DNA from: Azospirillum oryzae
GTDB lineage: Bacteria; Pseudomonadota; Alphaproteobacteria; Azospirillales; Azospirillaceae
Assembly: GCF_900177515.1 (NCBI RefSeq)
Contig: NZ_FXAK01000007.1
Span: 2,464,501-2,528,500 of the forward strand
Reading direction: 5' to 3'
Length of the DNA stretch: 64,000 nt
Part shown: in pieces, positions 34,971 through 43,792 of the stretch
How positions within the stretch are numbered: the first letter of the stretch is position 1
How the letters are laid out: each line of letters opens with the position of its first letter
Program-made: the position numbers and the translations under genes
The notes under the pieces: generated by a model
The model's database searches: none
What the model was told of the DNA's origin: nothing
The model's input: the letters and a program-made list of their open reading frames with translations, nothing else

Positions 34971-35285
34971 TTACGGAGGCGGCCTTCCCTTGGAGCGCTG
35001 CGACAGGAACGAGACGAAATCTTCGACGGCTTCAGCCGGATCGGCCGGGCCCTCGTCCTCATCCTCTTCGGCCGGCTTGCCGAAGGGAGAGGTTGCGATG
35101 ATGAAGGCCGTCGTTCCCTTGAGCGCGATCTCGAGCAGCGGAATCGGCGTGTCGAGCACGACATCCGGGGGCCAGTCCTTGGCGCCCAGCACGCGCTCGA
35201 CCAAGTCATCGAGGTAGTCCTCGAAGGTCAGGAAGCGGCGGGCTCGCCGGCGTCGGCCATTGGCACCGGTGCCGCCGCGTCCCCG
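34971..35285 (-). CDS. Tail assembly chaperone T extension, made by -1 frameshift
   Basis: 104 codons in the -1 frame relative to the G gene, overlapping its 3' end. No ATG begins it. Real coding is indicated by TFEDYLDDLVERVLGAKDWP, DVVLDTPIPLLEIALKGTTA and the acidic tail EEDEDEGPADPAEAVEDF. Reached by slippage at GGGAAAC (35285-35291), giving a 219-residue GT fusion. In lambda, GT recruits tail-tube subunits to the tape measure. Confidence 0.8.
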   Translation of the reverse strand, partial: RGRGGTGANGRRRRARRFLTFEDYLDDLVERVLGAKDWPPDVVLDTPIPLLEIALKGTTAFIIATSPFGKPAEEDEDEGPADPAEAVEDFVSFLSQRSKGRPPP

Positions 35286-35629
35286 TTTCCCCGCTTGGCC
35301 GCCGCCGCTTCGTCGGCCGCGCGCTCTTCGGCGGTGCGGCCACCGTTCAGCAGCATCAGCACATACTGGTAGAGCACGCGCGCCATCGGGGTGATGCCGT
35401 GGTCGAACAGCTCCTGTTCGGCGTCCGCCGGGGCCTTGCCACTGCCGGCGCAGTAGATGCCGAGCACGGTCTCGTAGTCGACGGCGATCAGGCTGTTCAG
35501 TGCGTTCTGCAGGCCGCTGGTGACCTTGGAGATGATGCCGGCGGCGCGCGGGCTGCAGATCAGGGCGACGTCGGCGCCGTTGACGGTGACGGTGACGACG
35601 CCGCGGGCGTACTTCGGAGCGGAGCTCAT
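35228..35629 (-). CDS. Tail assembly chaperone G
   Basis: 133 residues (KYARGVVTVTVNGADVALIC ... VLGIYCAGSGKAP) between the tail-tube and tape-measure genes. The C-terminal ~25 residues are Ala/Glu-rich and disordered, as in the lambda chaperone. The slippery site lies at codons 114-115. Starts after an ATG with GGACTCCCGTC upstream, a weak ribosome binding site. Short product G and fusion GT are both needed for tail assembly in lambda-like phages. Confidence 0.82.
   Translation of the reverse strand: MSSAPKYARGVVTVTVNGADVALICSPRAAGIISKVTSGLQNALNSLIAVDYETVLGIYCAGSGKAPADAEQELFDHGITPMARVLYQYVLMLLNGGRTAEERAADEAAAAKRGNGDAAAPVPMADAGEPAAS
35285..35291 (-). promoter_or_regulatory. Slippery heptamer GGGAAAC for -1 programmed frameshift
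   Basis: The minus-strand sequence reads G-GGA-AAC in the frame of the G gene, exactly the X-XXY-YYZ form, 57 nt before the G stop. After a -1 slip the frame continues without a stop for 104 codons to 34971. Lambda uses GGGAAAG at the equivalent place. GC-rich DNA downstream could form a stimulating structure, though none was resolved. Confidence 0.85.
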
Positions 35630-35733
35630 GACGGGAGTCCTCGAATGTCAGGGGAAACGGGGCGTCAGGGCGGGCAGAAAAAAGCCGGCGGCGCCCTGAC
35701 ACGCCACCGGCCCCTCACACGCGGGCGAAGGGC

Positions 35734-36213
35734 TTAGCTGCTGCCCTTCGGCACCGGGGTGTAGCTCTCGACCAGTTCCAGCTTCAGCGTGCGCTTCCAG
35801 GTGTCGCTGCCGCCGCCGGGGACGCGACGGGTGGAGGTCACCAGGGCGCGGAAATAGAAGCGGGTGCCGTGATGCCCGGCCAGCGGCAGGCCGGTATCGG
35901 GATCGCGGTCGACGTCGTTCTTTTCCAGATAGAAGTTGTAGGCGTTGGGGTCGATCATCGCCGCTTCCAGGCGCTCGCGGGCGGGATCGTCCTCGATGTC
36001 GGCGATGGACAGCTGCATCGCGCCGGGATCGACGATGCCCTTGGCCTTGTAGACCTTGCCCTCGTCGGTGGCGTTGAACTTGATGACCTCGGCCTCGTCG
36101 CCGAACTCGCCGAAGTTCTCCACCTTGCCGACGCGCAGATAGGTGTCGGTGGTCAGGCTGGCCGCCTTGGTGCCGACGAACAGCTTCGTGCCAATCGTGG
36201 ATTGGACGCTCAT
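35734..36213 (-). CDS. Major tail (tube) protein
   Basis: 159 residues, beta-rich, with the pattern of siphophage tube proteins: GTKLFVGTKAASLTTDTYLR, GEFGDEAEVIKFNATDEGKV, DDPARERLEAAMIDPNAYNF and the C-terminal RTLKLELVESYTPVPKGSS. Hexamers of it stack around the tape measure. The start at 36213 follows GAGGA; the upstream extension is ignored. Confidence 0.85.
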   Translation of the reverse strand: MSVQSTIGTKLFVGTKAASLTTDTYLRVGKVENFGEFGDEAEVIKFNATDEGKVYKAKGIVDPGAMQLSIADIEDDPARERLEAAMIDPNAYNFYLEKNDVDRDPDTGLPLAGHHGTRFYFRALVTSTRRVPGGGSDTWKRTLKLELVESYTPVPKGSS

Positions 36214-36256
36214 GATAGTCCTCATTGTTGGTGGATGACGGCGGGCGCCGCCGGGA

Positions 36257-36646
36257 TCACGGGCGAACGATCAGCGCCCGGAACTGGATGACCCCGTGGC
36301 GGATGACGCCGTCGGGTTGGGTGAAGGCGGTGGAGCTCCGGTAGACCGGGCGCACCGGCTCGAAGCCGGCGACCGTCAGCGGGCGGTCGTGCAGGGCCGT
36401 CTTGATGCTGGCCAGCAGCGTGTTGGTCTCGGTATAGCCGCCTTGGTCGGACCAGACATGGACGGTGACCAGATGCTCTTCGGTCTCGACATCGACCAGC
36501 GGGCCGGCCGAGGCACTGACGTCGCCGATGGTGGCGTATGGGTAGGACTGGCCGGCCGGCGCGCCATCGAAGACCGGCACCGGCGCCAGGGCGGCGGTCA
36601 GGCGGGCGTAGAGGGCCGCCTGCAGAGTGTCGGCGGCTGTGCTCAT
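36257..36646 (-). CDS. Tail completion protein, DUF3168 family
   Basis: 129 residues. N-terminal helix LQAALYARLTAALAPVPVFD followed by AGQSYPYATIGDVSASAG and VTVHVWSDQGGYTETNTLLA are DUF3168 hallmarks. Members join the tail terminator ring to the head connector. Start and stop overlap the neighbouring gp10-like gene by 4 bp. Confidence 0.85.
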   Translation of the reverse strand: MSTAADTLQAALYARLTAALAPVPVFDGAPAGQSYPYATIGDVSASAGPLVDVETEEHLVTVHVWSDQGGYTETNTLLASIKTALHDRPLTVAGFEPVRPVYRSSTAFTQPDGVIRHGVIQFRALIVRP

Positions 36647-37110
36647 TCCAATCCCTTCCCAGCGGCGACCACCCGCCCCAGCGCGCGATTGACCGCCACG
36701 CGCACCCGCTTGATCGCCCCGTTGCGGTTGGCCTCATAGGCCGGGAACAGGAAGGGCTGCGCCGGGGCGCCGGGGTGATGGATCACACCACCGTCGGGCA
36801 TCGGGATGTCGTGCGGTGCGGCGCCGAACTCGACAAGGTGGATGTGGGCGGCGCGGCCCTTGCCCCAGGAGCCGATGCGCGCGGCCAAGCCGCCCTTGGT
36901 GAACTTCACCTGGAACTTCCGCATCAGCGTGCCGTCGGCGTAGGGGTGCCCGGTGCCGGGCTTGGGCATCGCCCGATAGGCGTCGGCGAAGAGGGCGAAG
37001 GCGCTCTCGGCGACCGCCTCCTTCACCTCGCCAGTCACCTCGTCCGGCAGCTGGCGCAGGACGCGCTGAAGCTTCGCCGCGCCTTTGACGCGGCTGCGTT
37101 GACGGGCCAT
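36643..37110 (-). CDS. HK97 gp10-like head-tail joining protein
   Basis: 155 residues. The family pattern is visible in LQRVLRQLPDEVTGEVKEAV, the Gly-rich FTKGGLAARIGSWGKG, HIHLVEFGAAPHDIPMPDG, and the late PAQPFLFPAYEANRNGAIKR. It lies between the head-closure protein and the DUF3168 protein, the standard order in HK97-type modules. Start preceded by GGAG. Confidence 0.88.
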   Translation of the reverse strand: MARQRSRVKGAAKLQRVLRQLPDEVTGEVKEAVAESAFALFADAYRAMPKPGTGHPYADGTLMRKFQVKFTKGGLAARIGSWGKGRAAHIHLVEFGAAPHDIPMPDGGVIHHPGAPAQPFLFPAYEANRNGAIKRVRVAVNRALGRVVAAGKGLE

Positions 37111-37123
37111 GGATGGTCTCCGG

Positions 37124-37450
37124 TCAGACGGGAACGCCGGCGTCGCAGTCGATGACGGTCCACATCGCGCGCGATCCGCTGGCCGGCACGAAGCGGATGT
37201 TCATGGCCATGCCCTGCCAGAGGATCCGACAGTCGGCCGTGACGTCGGTACGGCGGCGGATGACCACGCGATAAGTCGCCGCCGCCTCGATCTGGCCGGC
37301 GGCGGCCCGCTCCCGGCCGGAGAGCGGCCGGACCTTGGCCCAGACGGTCGCCAGTTCAGCCCAGCCCTTGACCGTGCCGCCGCGGCCGTCCGGGATGTTG
37401 GCCGGCTTTTCGATCCGCACCCGCTGGTCCAGCTCGCCGGCCCCGATCAT
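37124..37450 (-). CDS. Head closure/head-tail adaptor protein (SPP1 gp16/Phage_H_T_join type)
   Basis: 108 residues: MIGAGELDQRVRIEKPANIP, then GTVKGWAELATVWAKVRPLS, RERAAAGQIEAAATYRVVIR, the repeating patterns of this small beta-barrel family that plugs the connector after packaging. The start at 37450 overlaps the upstream stop (ATGA); the longer frame reads through the neighbouring gene. Confidence 0.88.
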   Translation of the reverse strand: MIGAGELDQRVRIEKPANIPDGRGGTVKGWAELATVWAKVRPLSGRERAAAGQIEAAATYRVVIRRRTDVTADCRILWQGMAMNIRFVPASGSRAMWTVIDCDAGVPV

Positions 37451-37959
37451 GCCGCCCACCATGCGGGCGATGGAGCGCACAACAGCGAGCGGGTCCAGCC
37501 CGACAGCGACCGCACCCGGCCGTCCATTTCCGGCACGGCATGGTGCCAAGCGACGCGGTGCCCACCCAAGCGCCGGGGGATCGGCGATCCGTCGGCATAG
37601 GGCTGGGCATCGTCCAGCGGCACGCCGGCCAGGATCACCCGCCGGTAGCCCAGCTTGTGCAGGGCGATCCGGATGGCATAGAGGCTGGAGGTGCCGAACC
37701 GCTCGACGTCGGTCGTCACCCGGTCGATGCCGGGGCCCGCATCGGGCGCCCAGGTGGTGAAGCCGCCGACGAGGCCGCCAGCAGCACGAGCGGCGACGAA
37801 GCCGGCCAGCTGGTCCGGGTGAAGCGACACCCAATGGTCCAGCGCACCGACCACTAGGCCGGCACGGTTGACGGCCATCAGGTCGGCGTCGATCGGTCCC
37901 ATCGCCGCCAGATCGTCGAACAGACAGGCGGCATAGCCCAGGATCAGCAGCGGCTTCAT
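37447..37959 (-). CDS. Conserved phage protein with Rossmann-like core
   Basis: 170 residues: MKPLLILGYAACLFDDLAAM, DADLMAVNRAGLVVGALDHW, then SSLYAIRIALHKLGYRRVIL and AGVPLDDAQPYADGS. The alternation of hydrophobic strands and helices suggests a Rossmann-type fold. Proteins of this kind occur between connector genes in phages of alphaproteobacteria and are not known to be structural. Overlaps both neighbours by 4 bp. Function unknown. Confidence 0.6.
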   Translation of the reverse strand: MKPLLILGYAACLFDDLAAMGPIDADLMAVNRAGLVVGALDHWVSLHPDQLAGFVAARAAGGLVGGFTTWAPDAGPGIDRVTTDVERFGTSSLYAIRIALHKLGYRRVILAGVPLDDAQPYADGSPIPRRLGGHRVAWHHAVPEMDGRVRSLSGWTRSLLCAPSPAWWAA

Positions 37960-38264
37960 GCGAAGGTGATCCTGCGGTAGGGGGCGAGCAGCCGCTCCAC
38001 CGTCGGGTTCACGGCATGGGTGGCACCGATGATCGCGCCCTCGCGGACGGCGTAGAGGTCGCCCAGGATCACCAGAACGGCGACCTTCACCGAAGGCGGG
38101 ACCGGCACCTCGATGCCGTCGGCATCCGTCCAGGGCACCGACCGGTTAAGATGCTGCACGGCGGCATCCTCGGCCGCCGCCAGCTTCAGCGCGATGTCGG
38201 CGTCCTCATCCGCACCGTCAACGCGCAGATGGGCCTTCGCCTCGTCCAGTGTGACGATGGACAT
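37956..38264 (-). CDS. Head-tail connector protein (HK97 gp6-like)
   Basis: 102 residues with the family's DEAKAHLRVDGADEDADIAL, then KLAAAEDAAVQHLNRSV and VKVAVLVILGDLYAVREGA. It forms the ring below the portal. GGAG precedes the start. It lies downstream of the capsid and its small companion. Confidence 0.9.
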   Translation of the reverse strand: MSIVTLDEAKAHLRVDGADEDADIALKLAAAEDAAVQHLNRSVPWTDADGIEVPVPPSVKVAVLVILGDLYAVREGAIIGATHAVNPTVERLLAPYRRITFA

Positions 38265-38310
38265 GCGGGATGCTCCGAAGCGAGGGGGCGGCGTCGCCCC
38301 CTCATCCAGG

Positions 38311-38736
38311 TCAGACGGGCGGGTTGGCGGTCGGGAACATCGCCGGGTGGCCCAGCAGCGCCACCGCCGAGACGAAGGCGTTGCCGCTGTTGCCGGCCGG
38401 CGTCACCGTCAGCCGCACATAGCGCTTGATGCCGACGTAGCCGATCTTGAACACCTTGTCGTCGTCGGCGAAGGTGAAGCTCGCCAGCGCCTCGGTGCCC
38501 AGCAGGTCGGCATCCGACACCGCGGCGGCGTCGGACAGGTTGGCGGCGTCGCCGTGCTCCACCAGCACGGTGAAGGTGGCGTCGGCATCGGCCAGGGCGC
38601 CAGTCAGGATCAGGAACGTCAGGCTGCCAAAGCCCAGCACGTCGATGATCTGGGAGACGATTGGGGTGTTGTCGGCGACGGCAACCGCCGGGGAGATCGC
38701 CCGCTTCGGGGCGATGCTGTTCATCAGGTCGCGCAT
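38311..38736 (-). CDS. Small virion protein downstream of the capsid (possible decoration protein)
   Basis: 141 residues, beta-rich with Asp/Ala stretches (LGFGSLTFLILTGALADADA, VFKIGYVGIKRYVRLTVTPA). Such proteins commonly follow HK97-type capsid genes and are found in virions. AAGGAGG lies before the start. I assign a structural role from position; the fold is not named. Confidence 0.6.
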   Translation of the reverse strand: MRDLMNSIAPKRAISPAVAVADNTPIVSQIIDVLGFGSLTFLILTGALADADATFTVLVEHGDAANLSDAAAVSDADLLGTEALASFTFADDDKVFKIGYVGIKRYVRLTVTPAGNSGNAFVSAVALLGHPAMFPTANPPV

Positions 38737-38761
38737 GGAATGGCCCTCCTTCGGCCGGGGA

Positions 38762-40027
38762 TCAGGTGGAGACCTTCATCAGCTTCACGGCTTCGAAATT
38801 CTGCACGCCGCCGCCGGTGCGCTTGGTGGTGTAGAACAGGATGTTCGGCTTGCTGGTGAAGGGGTCGCGCAGCACCCGCACGCCGATCCGGTCCAGGATC
38901 AGGTAAGCCCGCTTGAAGTCGCCGAAGGCGATGGGGACGGTGTTGGCGGCAACGTCCGGCATGTTGTCGTCGTCCGCCACCGGGTAGCCCATGAAGGACG
39001 CCGGTTCACCGGCCAGCACCGACGGCTGCCACAGGTAGTTGCCCTGGCCGTCCTTGAACTTGCGGATCTTGCCGATCGTAGCGTCGTTCATCAGCCAGGA
39101 GGCGTTCTGGCGATAGCCGCGCTTCAGCGCGTAGATCAGGTCCAGGAAGGCATCCGACGGGTTGGTGGCGGCGAAGCCGTCCGCCTTGCCCGACACGACG
39201 AAGCCGAGCTTGCCCCAGGCATAGCCGGCGTTCGCCACCATGTCGTAGGACAGCAGCCCGCGCGGCTCGTCGACGCCATTGCCGCTGATGTGGGCGGCGC
39301 CCTCCTGCTCGGCGAACTCGATCGACACCTCATCGGCCAGCCACTGCTCGATGTTCATGCCGGCGTCGTCGAGCATGGTCTGGGTGGCGCCCGGCTGGGC
39401 ATACAGCTCCTTCATGCCGAACTCCAGCCCGATCAAACGGGGCGTGGCGGTCTCGGGCCGGCCGCTGTTCTCGCCCACCCATCCGCTGGTGGCGCCGCCG
39501 ACATTCACCAGCTTCTTGTAGGTGGCGGCGCCGATGGGGCGGACGGTGGCGAGGGAGCGCATCGTCGACATGGTGCCGAGCACCCGGTCGATGGCGCTCT
39601 CCATCTGCGTCGGCACGACATAGCCGCCGTCCGGGTCGGACTGGGTGGTCAGCTTCGCCTTCACCTCCAGGTCGCGCAGGTTGGCCTCGGCCCCCTTGCG
39701 GAAGAACTGGTTGAAGGCCTGGGCATGCTCGGCGCGGGCCGGGTCGTTGTCGTTGCCGCCGGTGCCGTTCAGCTTCAGGGCGGCAAGCTGGGCGTTGGTC
39801 TGGTCCAGCGCCGACTGCAGCTCGGTGACGGCGGAGTTGATGCGCTCGACCTTCTCGGCCTTCACCACATCGTCGAAGCCCTTGCTCACCTCCTTCAGGC
39901 GGGCGTCGTTCTCCGTCTTGAACTCGGAAAAGGCCCTCTGGAGGTTGGCCAGGATGGTGTTGGCATCGGCCGCGTCCGCGCGCACCGATGCGATCCCGCG
40001 GAACTTGCGGGCGGTCTGCATCTTCAT
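38762..40027 (-). CDS. Major capsid protein, HK97 fold
   Basis: 421 residues. Residues 1-110 are a helical delta/scaffold-type region (ANLQRAFSEFKTENDARLKE, VERINSAVTELQSALDQTNA) expected to be removed by the protease next door. The mature body begins near TTQSDPDGGYVVPTQMESAI and shows the family motifs VGENSGRPETATP, DDAGMNIEQWLADEVSIEFA, GVDEPRGLL and RDPFTSKPNILFY. It is unrelated to the resident phage's capsid. Confidence 0.95.
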   Translation of the reverse strand: MKMQTARKFRGIASVRADAADANTILANLQRAFSEFKTENDARLKEVSKGFDDVVKAEKVERINSAVTELQSALDQTNAQLAALKLNGTGGNDNDPARAEHAQAFNQFFRKGAEANLRDLEVKAKLTTQSDPDGGYVVPTQMESAIDRVLGTMSTMRSLATVRPIGAATYKKLVNVGGATSGWVGENSGRPETATPRLIGLEFGMKELYAQPGATQTMLDDAGMNIEQWLADEVSIEFAEQEGAAHISGNGVDEPRGLLSYDMVANAGYAWGKLGFVVSGKADGFAATNPSDAFLDLIYALKRGYRQNASWLMNDATIGKIRKFKDGQGNYLWQPSVLAGEPASFMGYPVADDDNMPDVAANTVPIAFGDFKRAYLILDRIGVRVLRDPFTSKPNILFYTTKRTGGGVQNFEAVKLMKVST

Positions 40028-40037
40028 GGTCGTCCTT

Positions 40038-40874
40038 TCAGGAACGAATGGTTTCGAGAAGCCGCAGGGCTGCGGCGGGATCGAAGCCAGCGCGGAGCGT
40101 GGCGGGGGGCTCGGCAGCGCCGGACGTGCCGAGGGCCTCTCGCATCAGGCGCCGCCGCTCGGATCGCGGCATGCCGTCCTTGGCGAGAAGGGCGTCGAGA
40201 CGGCGCCGGGCGGACAGATCGGCCCGCGCGGAAGCGCCGTCGGAAGAGGGGGTGGGATCGTTGAAGGTGGCGTCGGCGAAGCCCTTGTCGACGGCCTCCG
40301 ACGCCCGCATGAAGGTCTCGGCGTCCATCATCTTCGCCACCTCCTTCACCGGCTGGCCGGTGCGGGCGGCATAGATGTCGGCCATGGCCGCGTCGTACTG
40401 CTCGAAGATGTCGGCGGCGGCCCGCCAGTCGTGGCGGTTGCCGACCACCGCGCCCCAGGCGTTGTGGATCATCAGGAAGGAGCCGAGCCCCACCTCGATC
40501 CGGTCGCCGGCCATGGCGACGATGGACGCCGCCGACGCGGCCAGCCCCATCACCTTGACCGTCACCTCGGCCGGGTGTTCACGCAGGAGGTTGTAGATCG
40601 CCAGCCCTTCGAACATGTCGCCGCCGGGGCTGTTGATGCTGACCGTCACCGGCTTGGAGCCGATGGAGCGCAGCGCGCCGGAGATGCGCTTGGCCGTCAC
40701 CCCCTCGCCAGTCCAGCTGTCCGTGCCGATGACGTCCATGATGCCGATGGTGCCGGGCGCCTCCGCCATGGTGGCGGTGGCGGCCCAGCGCTCCAGCGCG
40801 TCGGACGGCGGGTCCCAATGCAGGCCCTCGGGGCGTTCGAGCGCCTGGGCGGCCGGCAGGTTACGGAGCGACAT
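40038..40874 (-). CDS. Head maturation protease, ClpP-like
   Basis: 278 residues. S14-type serine protease: VSINSPGGDMFEGLAIYNLL, the nucleophile serine in GLAASAASIVAMAG and histidine in FLMIHNAWGAVVGN. The C-terminal ~80 residues are charged and basic. It cleaves the capsid delta region after assembly. Start MSLRNLP at 40874, overlapping the portal stop by 14 bp. Confidence 0.93.
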   Translation of the reverse strand: MSLRNLPAAQALERPEGLHWDPPSDALERWAATATMAEAPGTIGIMDVIGTDSWTGEGVTAKRISGALRSIGSKPVTVSINSPGGDMFEGLAIYNLLREHPAEVTVKVMGLAASAASIVAMAGDRIEVGLGSFLMIHNAWGAVVGNRHDWRAAADIFEQYDAAMADIYAARTGQPVKEVAKMMDAETFMRASEAVDKGFADATFNDPTPSSDGASARADLSARRRLDALLAKDGMPRSERRRLMREALGTSGAAEPPATLRAGFDPAAALRLLETIRS

Positions 40875-42090
40875 TGCGGGTTTCTCCTGCGCTGATGAGG
40901 CCGCCGCCGTCGGGGTGCGCTCCCAGGCCGACCGACTCGCGGACCTCGTTGACTTCCATCCATGGCCGCTGACCGCCGGCACCGAGCGCCTTGGCGAAGA
41001 ACTCGGCCTGATCCTTCAGGGTGCCGCGCAGCAGCTCGGTCTCGTCGAAGTCGGGGAAGAGGGTCCCGCGATCCGCCAGAGGGATGCAGGACCGGGTGAT
41101 CGCCTGCTCCCAGGCCTGGAACCAGGGCGCCAGGCCGTAACGGACGAAGAGGATGCTCAACTGTTCGATGCCCGAGCCCCAGGAGGTGTCATCCACCCCC
41201 ATCAGCGGGCGCGGCACGCCAAAGACGCGGGCGATCTCCTCGACCAGCGAGGCGCGGGTCTCGATCAGCTGGCCGTCCTTGGCCGTGCTGGCGAAGGGCT
41301 TCGCCTCCATCCCCTCCTCGGTGATGATCCACTTTCCGGCATTCTCCGGACCGGCGTGGATCTCGTTCAACGAGTCGCGCAGGAACTGCTTGCCCTCGGG
41401 CCCGAGCTTGCCGGGGTGCTTCAGGTTGCCGCCGACCATCATGCCGTTGCGGAAGATGCGCTCCGCGGCGCGGCCGGACTGGAGGGCGAGCGAGATCGTC
41501 TCGGCTGCCTTCTGGACGCGGGACAGACCGGTCAGGCCGTTCAGCGACAGGCCGCGCAGGTGCAGAACGTCGCGGGCAGCGTAATAGCCGAGCGAGCCGT
41601 CGGCGCGGGTGATCTCGTAGCGCACGGTCAGGTCCGGCATCTGCCGCACCATGACGCGGCAGGGGTCGACCGGGATGAACTGGGTGATCTTGGCGCCGGT
41701 GCGCACGATGATGGCGTAGGCGTTGCCGTGGACCAGCACCCAGGTCTGCATGAGCTGCTTGAACTCGAACGCCGTCTGCCAGCTGTTCGGCTGGTAGGCG
41801 AGCAGGTCGAACAGCGGGTGGGCCTCGTTCTTCACGACGGAGCCGGCTTCCCGGCGCATGAGGAAGACCGGCAGCATGCCGATGCTGCTCGACACCAGAT
41901 CGACGCAACGGAAGACGGCCGAGTTGCGCAGCGCTTCGTCGACCGACACGGTGGTGCCGGCCAAGGCTCCCGTGCGCAGGAACTCCAGCAGGGACGGGTC
42001 GTCCAGGCCGGTGAAAAGCTGCCCGCCGCTCGCCTGGGGCCGCTGGCCGCCCTGCGCCCGGCCGCCGCGGAAGAAATCGAACAGGCCCAT
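40861..42090 (-). CDS. Portal protein, HK97 family
   Basis: 409 residues. Recognised by SVDEALRNSAVFRCVDLVSS, IGMLPVFLMRR, the WVLVHGNAYAIIVRTGAKIT block, LHLRGLSLNGLTGLS and VFGVPRPLMGVDDTSWGSGI. The dodecameric portal is the DNA entry ring and the terminase docking site. It lies 7 bp downstream of TerL. Confidence 0.95.
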   Translation of the reverse strand: MGLFDFFRGGRAQGGQRPQASGGQLFTGLDDPSLLEFLRTGALAGTTVSVDEALRNSAVFRCVDLVSSSIGMLPVFLMRREAGSVVKNEAHPLFDLLAYQPNSWQTAFEFKQLMQTWVLVHGNAYAIIVRTGAKITQFIPVDPCRVMVRQMPDLTVRYEITRADGSLGYYAARDVLHLRGLSLNGLTGLSRVQKAAETISLALQSGRAAERIFRNGMMVGGNLKHPGKLGPEGKQFLRDSLNEIHAGPENAGKWIITEEGMEAKPFASTAKDGQLIETRASLVEEIARVFGVPRPLMGVDDTSWGSGIEQLSILFVRYGLAPWFQAWEQAITRSCIPLADRGTLFPDFDETELLRGTLKDQAEFFAKALGAGGQRPWMEVNEVRESVGLGAHPDGGGLISAGETRNVAP

Positions 42091-42097
42091 CGGCGCC

Positions 42098-43792
42098 TCA
42101 CATGATCAGCAGGCCGCGCGTCGTGTAGACCGACGGCCCCTGCGCTTCCGGGTTTGTGGACATGAGCGCGACCGCGTCGAAGGCGGCCATCAACGCATCG
42201 ATCTTGCCGGCGCCTGCCGCCTGCTTGGTAATGACGACGGCGTTGCCGCGGGGCTCCACCTTCGCATTGCCGACGCACCATGCCATGAGCGGCTGGCCGG
42301 CGTGGGCCAGGGTCCCATCGACCAGCTTGCGCTCGGCCGTCTTGATGGCTCCGGTCAGCTTCCAGCCCTGTGACACGCCGATGACGCGATCCTTGCCGGA
42401 AGAATCCTCCTCGCCGCCGATCTTCCGCTCCGCCAACGCGTCAACGATGGCGCCGACACCCATCGGATCGAGACCAACCGTCGCTAGAAGGCCGGACGCG
42501 TCAACCTTGGCGATGATGTCCACCAGCTGCGTCACGTCGTCGGGCAGATTGTCAACGATGGTCAGGTCGCCACCCTTCTCGAAGTCGAGAAGACGCGGCG
42601 CCTCCTCCTTCCGCCGGGTCAGCACGCCGCGGTGTGCCCAGGCGTGGGCCCACAGCAGCCATTCCCGCGTGAGCTTGTCGCGGCCAAGGATGGCCAGCCC
42701 GAGAAGATCGTCCAGACCGCCACCGTCGATGCCCGCCACCACCACGTCCGACCGCTCCAGGATCGCCTCGAGCGTCAGCGACTTGTCGCCGCGGGCCTCC
42801 CAATGGTCCGCCCCGGCCCAACGGTCGGAGCGCAGGTTCAGCCCGATCTCGACGTTGAGGTGCTGGGAGGCGAACAGCGCCAGGGCGTCCGGCCCTTCCC
42901 GTTCGGCCTTGCCCAACTCGCGCACGAGGAAGTCGGTGTTCACCGACCGGCCCAGGTTCGGGTTGACCAAGCCCATGTTCTCCGACCGGGTCCAGCCCTT
43001 GCCTTCGGCGACGCGCGCGGGCAACTCGTAGATGACCGGCAGCAGGGGCAGAGACTGCTCCCCATCGCGCACCCGCCGGGCCGTTCCCAACTCCGACTTG
43101 AACACGCCGGCTGGTGTCGTCTTGCTCTGCGTCGAGATCTGGAAGAGGAACCCGTCCGGCCGGGCCGCCAGGGCGCCGCGCAGCTCGACGAAGACGTCGG
43201 CGGCGCGCGACTTGCTGGCGAAAACGTGGGTCTCGTCGATCAGGATGAAGGTGGCCTTGGCGCCGGTCACCGCGTCGGTGTCGGCAGCCACGATCTTGAT
43301 CGCCGCGCCGCTGATCCGGTGGGTGATGGTCCGGATGTGGCGCTGGGGGTGGAACAGCTTCTTCAGCGCCTCGTCGGCACGGATCATGCCGGCGGCCTGC
43401 CGGAACGAGATGTCAGCAATTTCCTTCGTCGGTGCGACCAGCAGCAACTCGGCCTCGGGCCGGCGGTTGATGATCGCCGCCGTCACCATCACCGCGGCGG
43501 CGTTGGTTGACTTCCCGTTCTTCTTGGGCACCAGGAGGAACACTTCCTGAATGGCCCGCCGGTGCGTCACCGGGTCATAGGAGCCGAACAGGGCGGCGAC
43601 GATGTCGCGGAACCAGTCGCCAGTCGCGTCAGCCAACAGCGGCGTGCCGATCACGTCGGGCAGGCGCAGCCGGTTGAAGATGCGGATCGCCTTTGCTGCC
43701 TCCTCCTGGTTCAACGGCAGGTCAGGCACCAGCGAGCGGCCGGAGAGGATGCGGTCCTCCCAGTCGAGACAGGCGGTGTTCCAGGCTGTCAT
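42098..43792 (-). CDS. Terminase large subunit of the inner phage
   Basis: 564 residues of the HK97/lambdoid YmfN-type group. Walker A is LLVPKKNGKST near residue 90, Walker B TFILIDETH near residue 180, coupling motif FQISTQSKT. The nuclease domain has the first acid in VVAGIDGGGLDDLLGLAI, further acids in VGLDPMGVGAIVDAL and a C-terminal KIDALMAAFDAVALM. Its ATG overlaps the TerS stop (TGATG). Confidence 0.95.
   Translation of the reverse strand: MTAWNTACLDWEDRILSGRSLVPDLPLNQEEAAKAIRIFNRLRLPDVIGTPLLADATGDWFRDIVAALFGSYDPVTHRRAIQEVFLLVPKKNGKSTNAAAVMVTAAIINRRPEAELLLVAPTKEIADISFRQAAGMIRADEALKKLFHPQRHIRTITHRISGAAIKIVAADTDAVTGAKATFILIDETHVFASKSRAADVFVELRGALAARPDGFLFQISTQSKTTPAGVFKSELGTARRVRDGEQSLPLLPVIYELPARVAEGKGWTRSENMGLVNPNLGRSVNTDFLVRELGKAEREGPDALALFASQHLNVEIGLNLRSDRWAGADHWEARGDKSLTLEAILERSDVVVAGIDGGGLDDLLGLAILGRDKLTREWLLWAHAWAHRGVLTRRKEEAPRLLDFEKGGDLTIVDNLPDDVTQLVDIIAKVDASGLLATVGLDPMGVGAIVDALAERKIGGEEDSSGKDRVIGVSQGWKLTGAIKTAERKLVDGTLAHAGQPLMAWCVGNAKVEPRGNAVVITKQAAGAGKIDALMAAFDAVALMSTNPEAQGPSVYTTRGLLIM

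Noticed and set aside
34971..35702. A single 243-residue protein in the T frame
   Set aside because: Its first 140 residues are an Arg/His-rich shadow of the G gene; only the part after the slippery site looks like protein.
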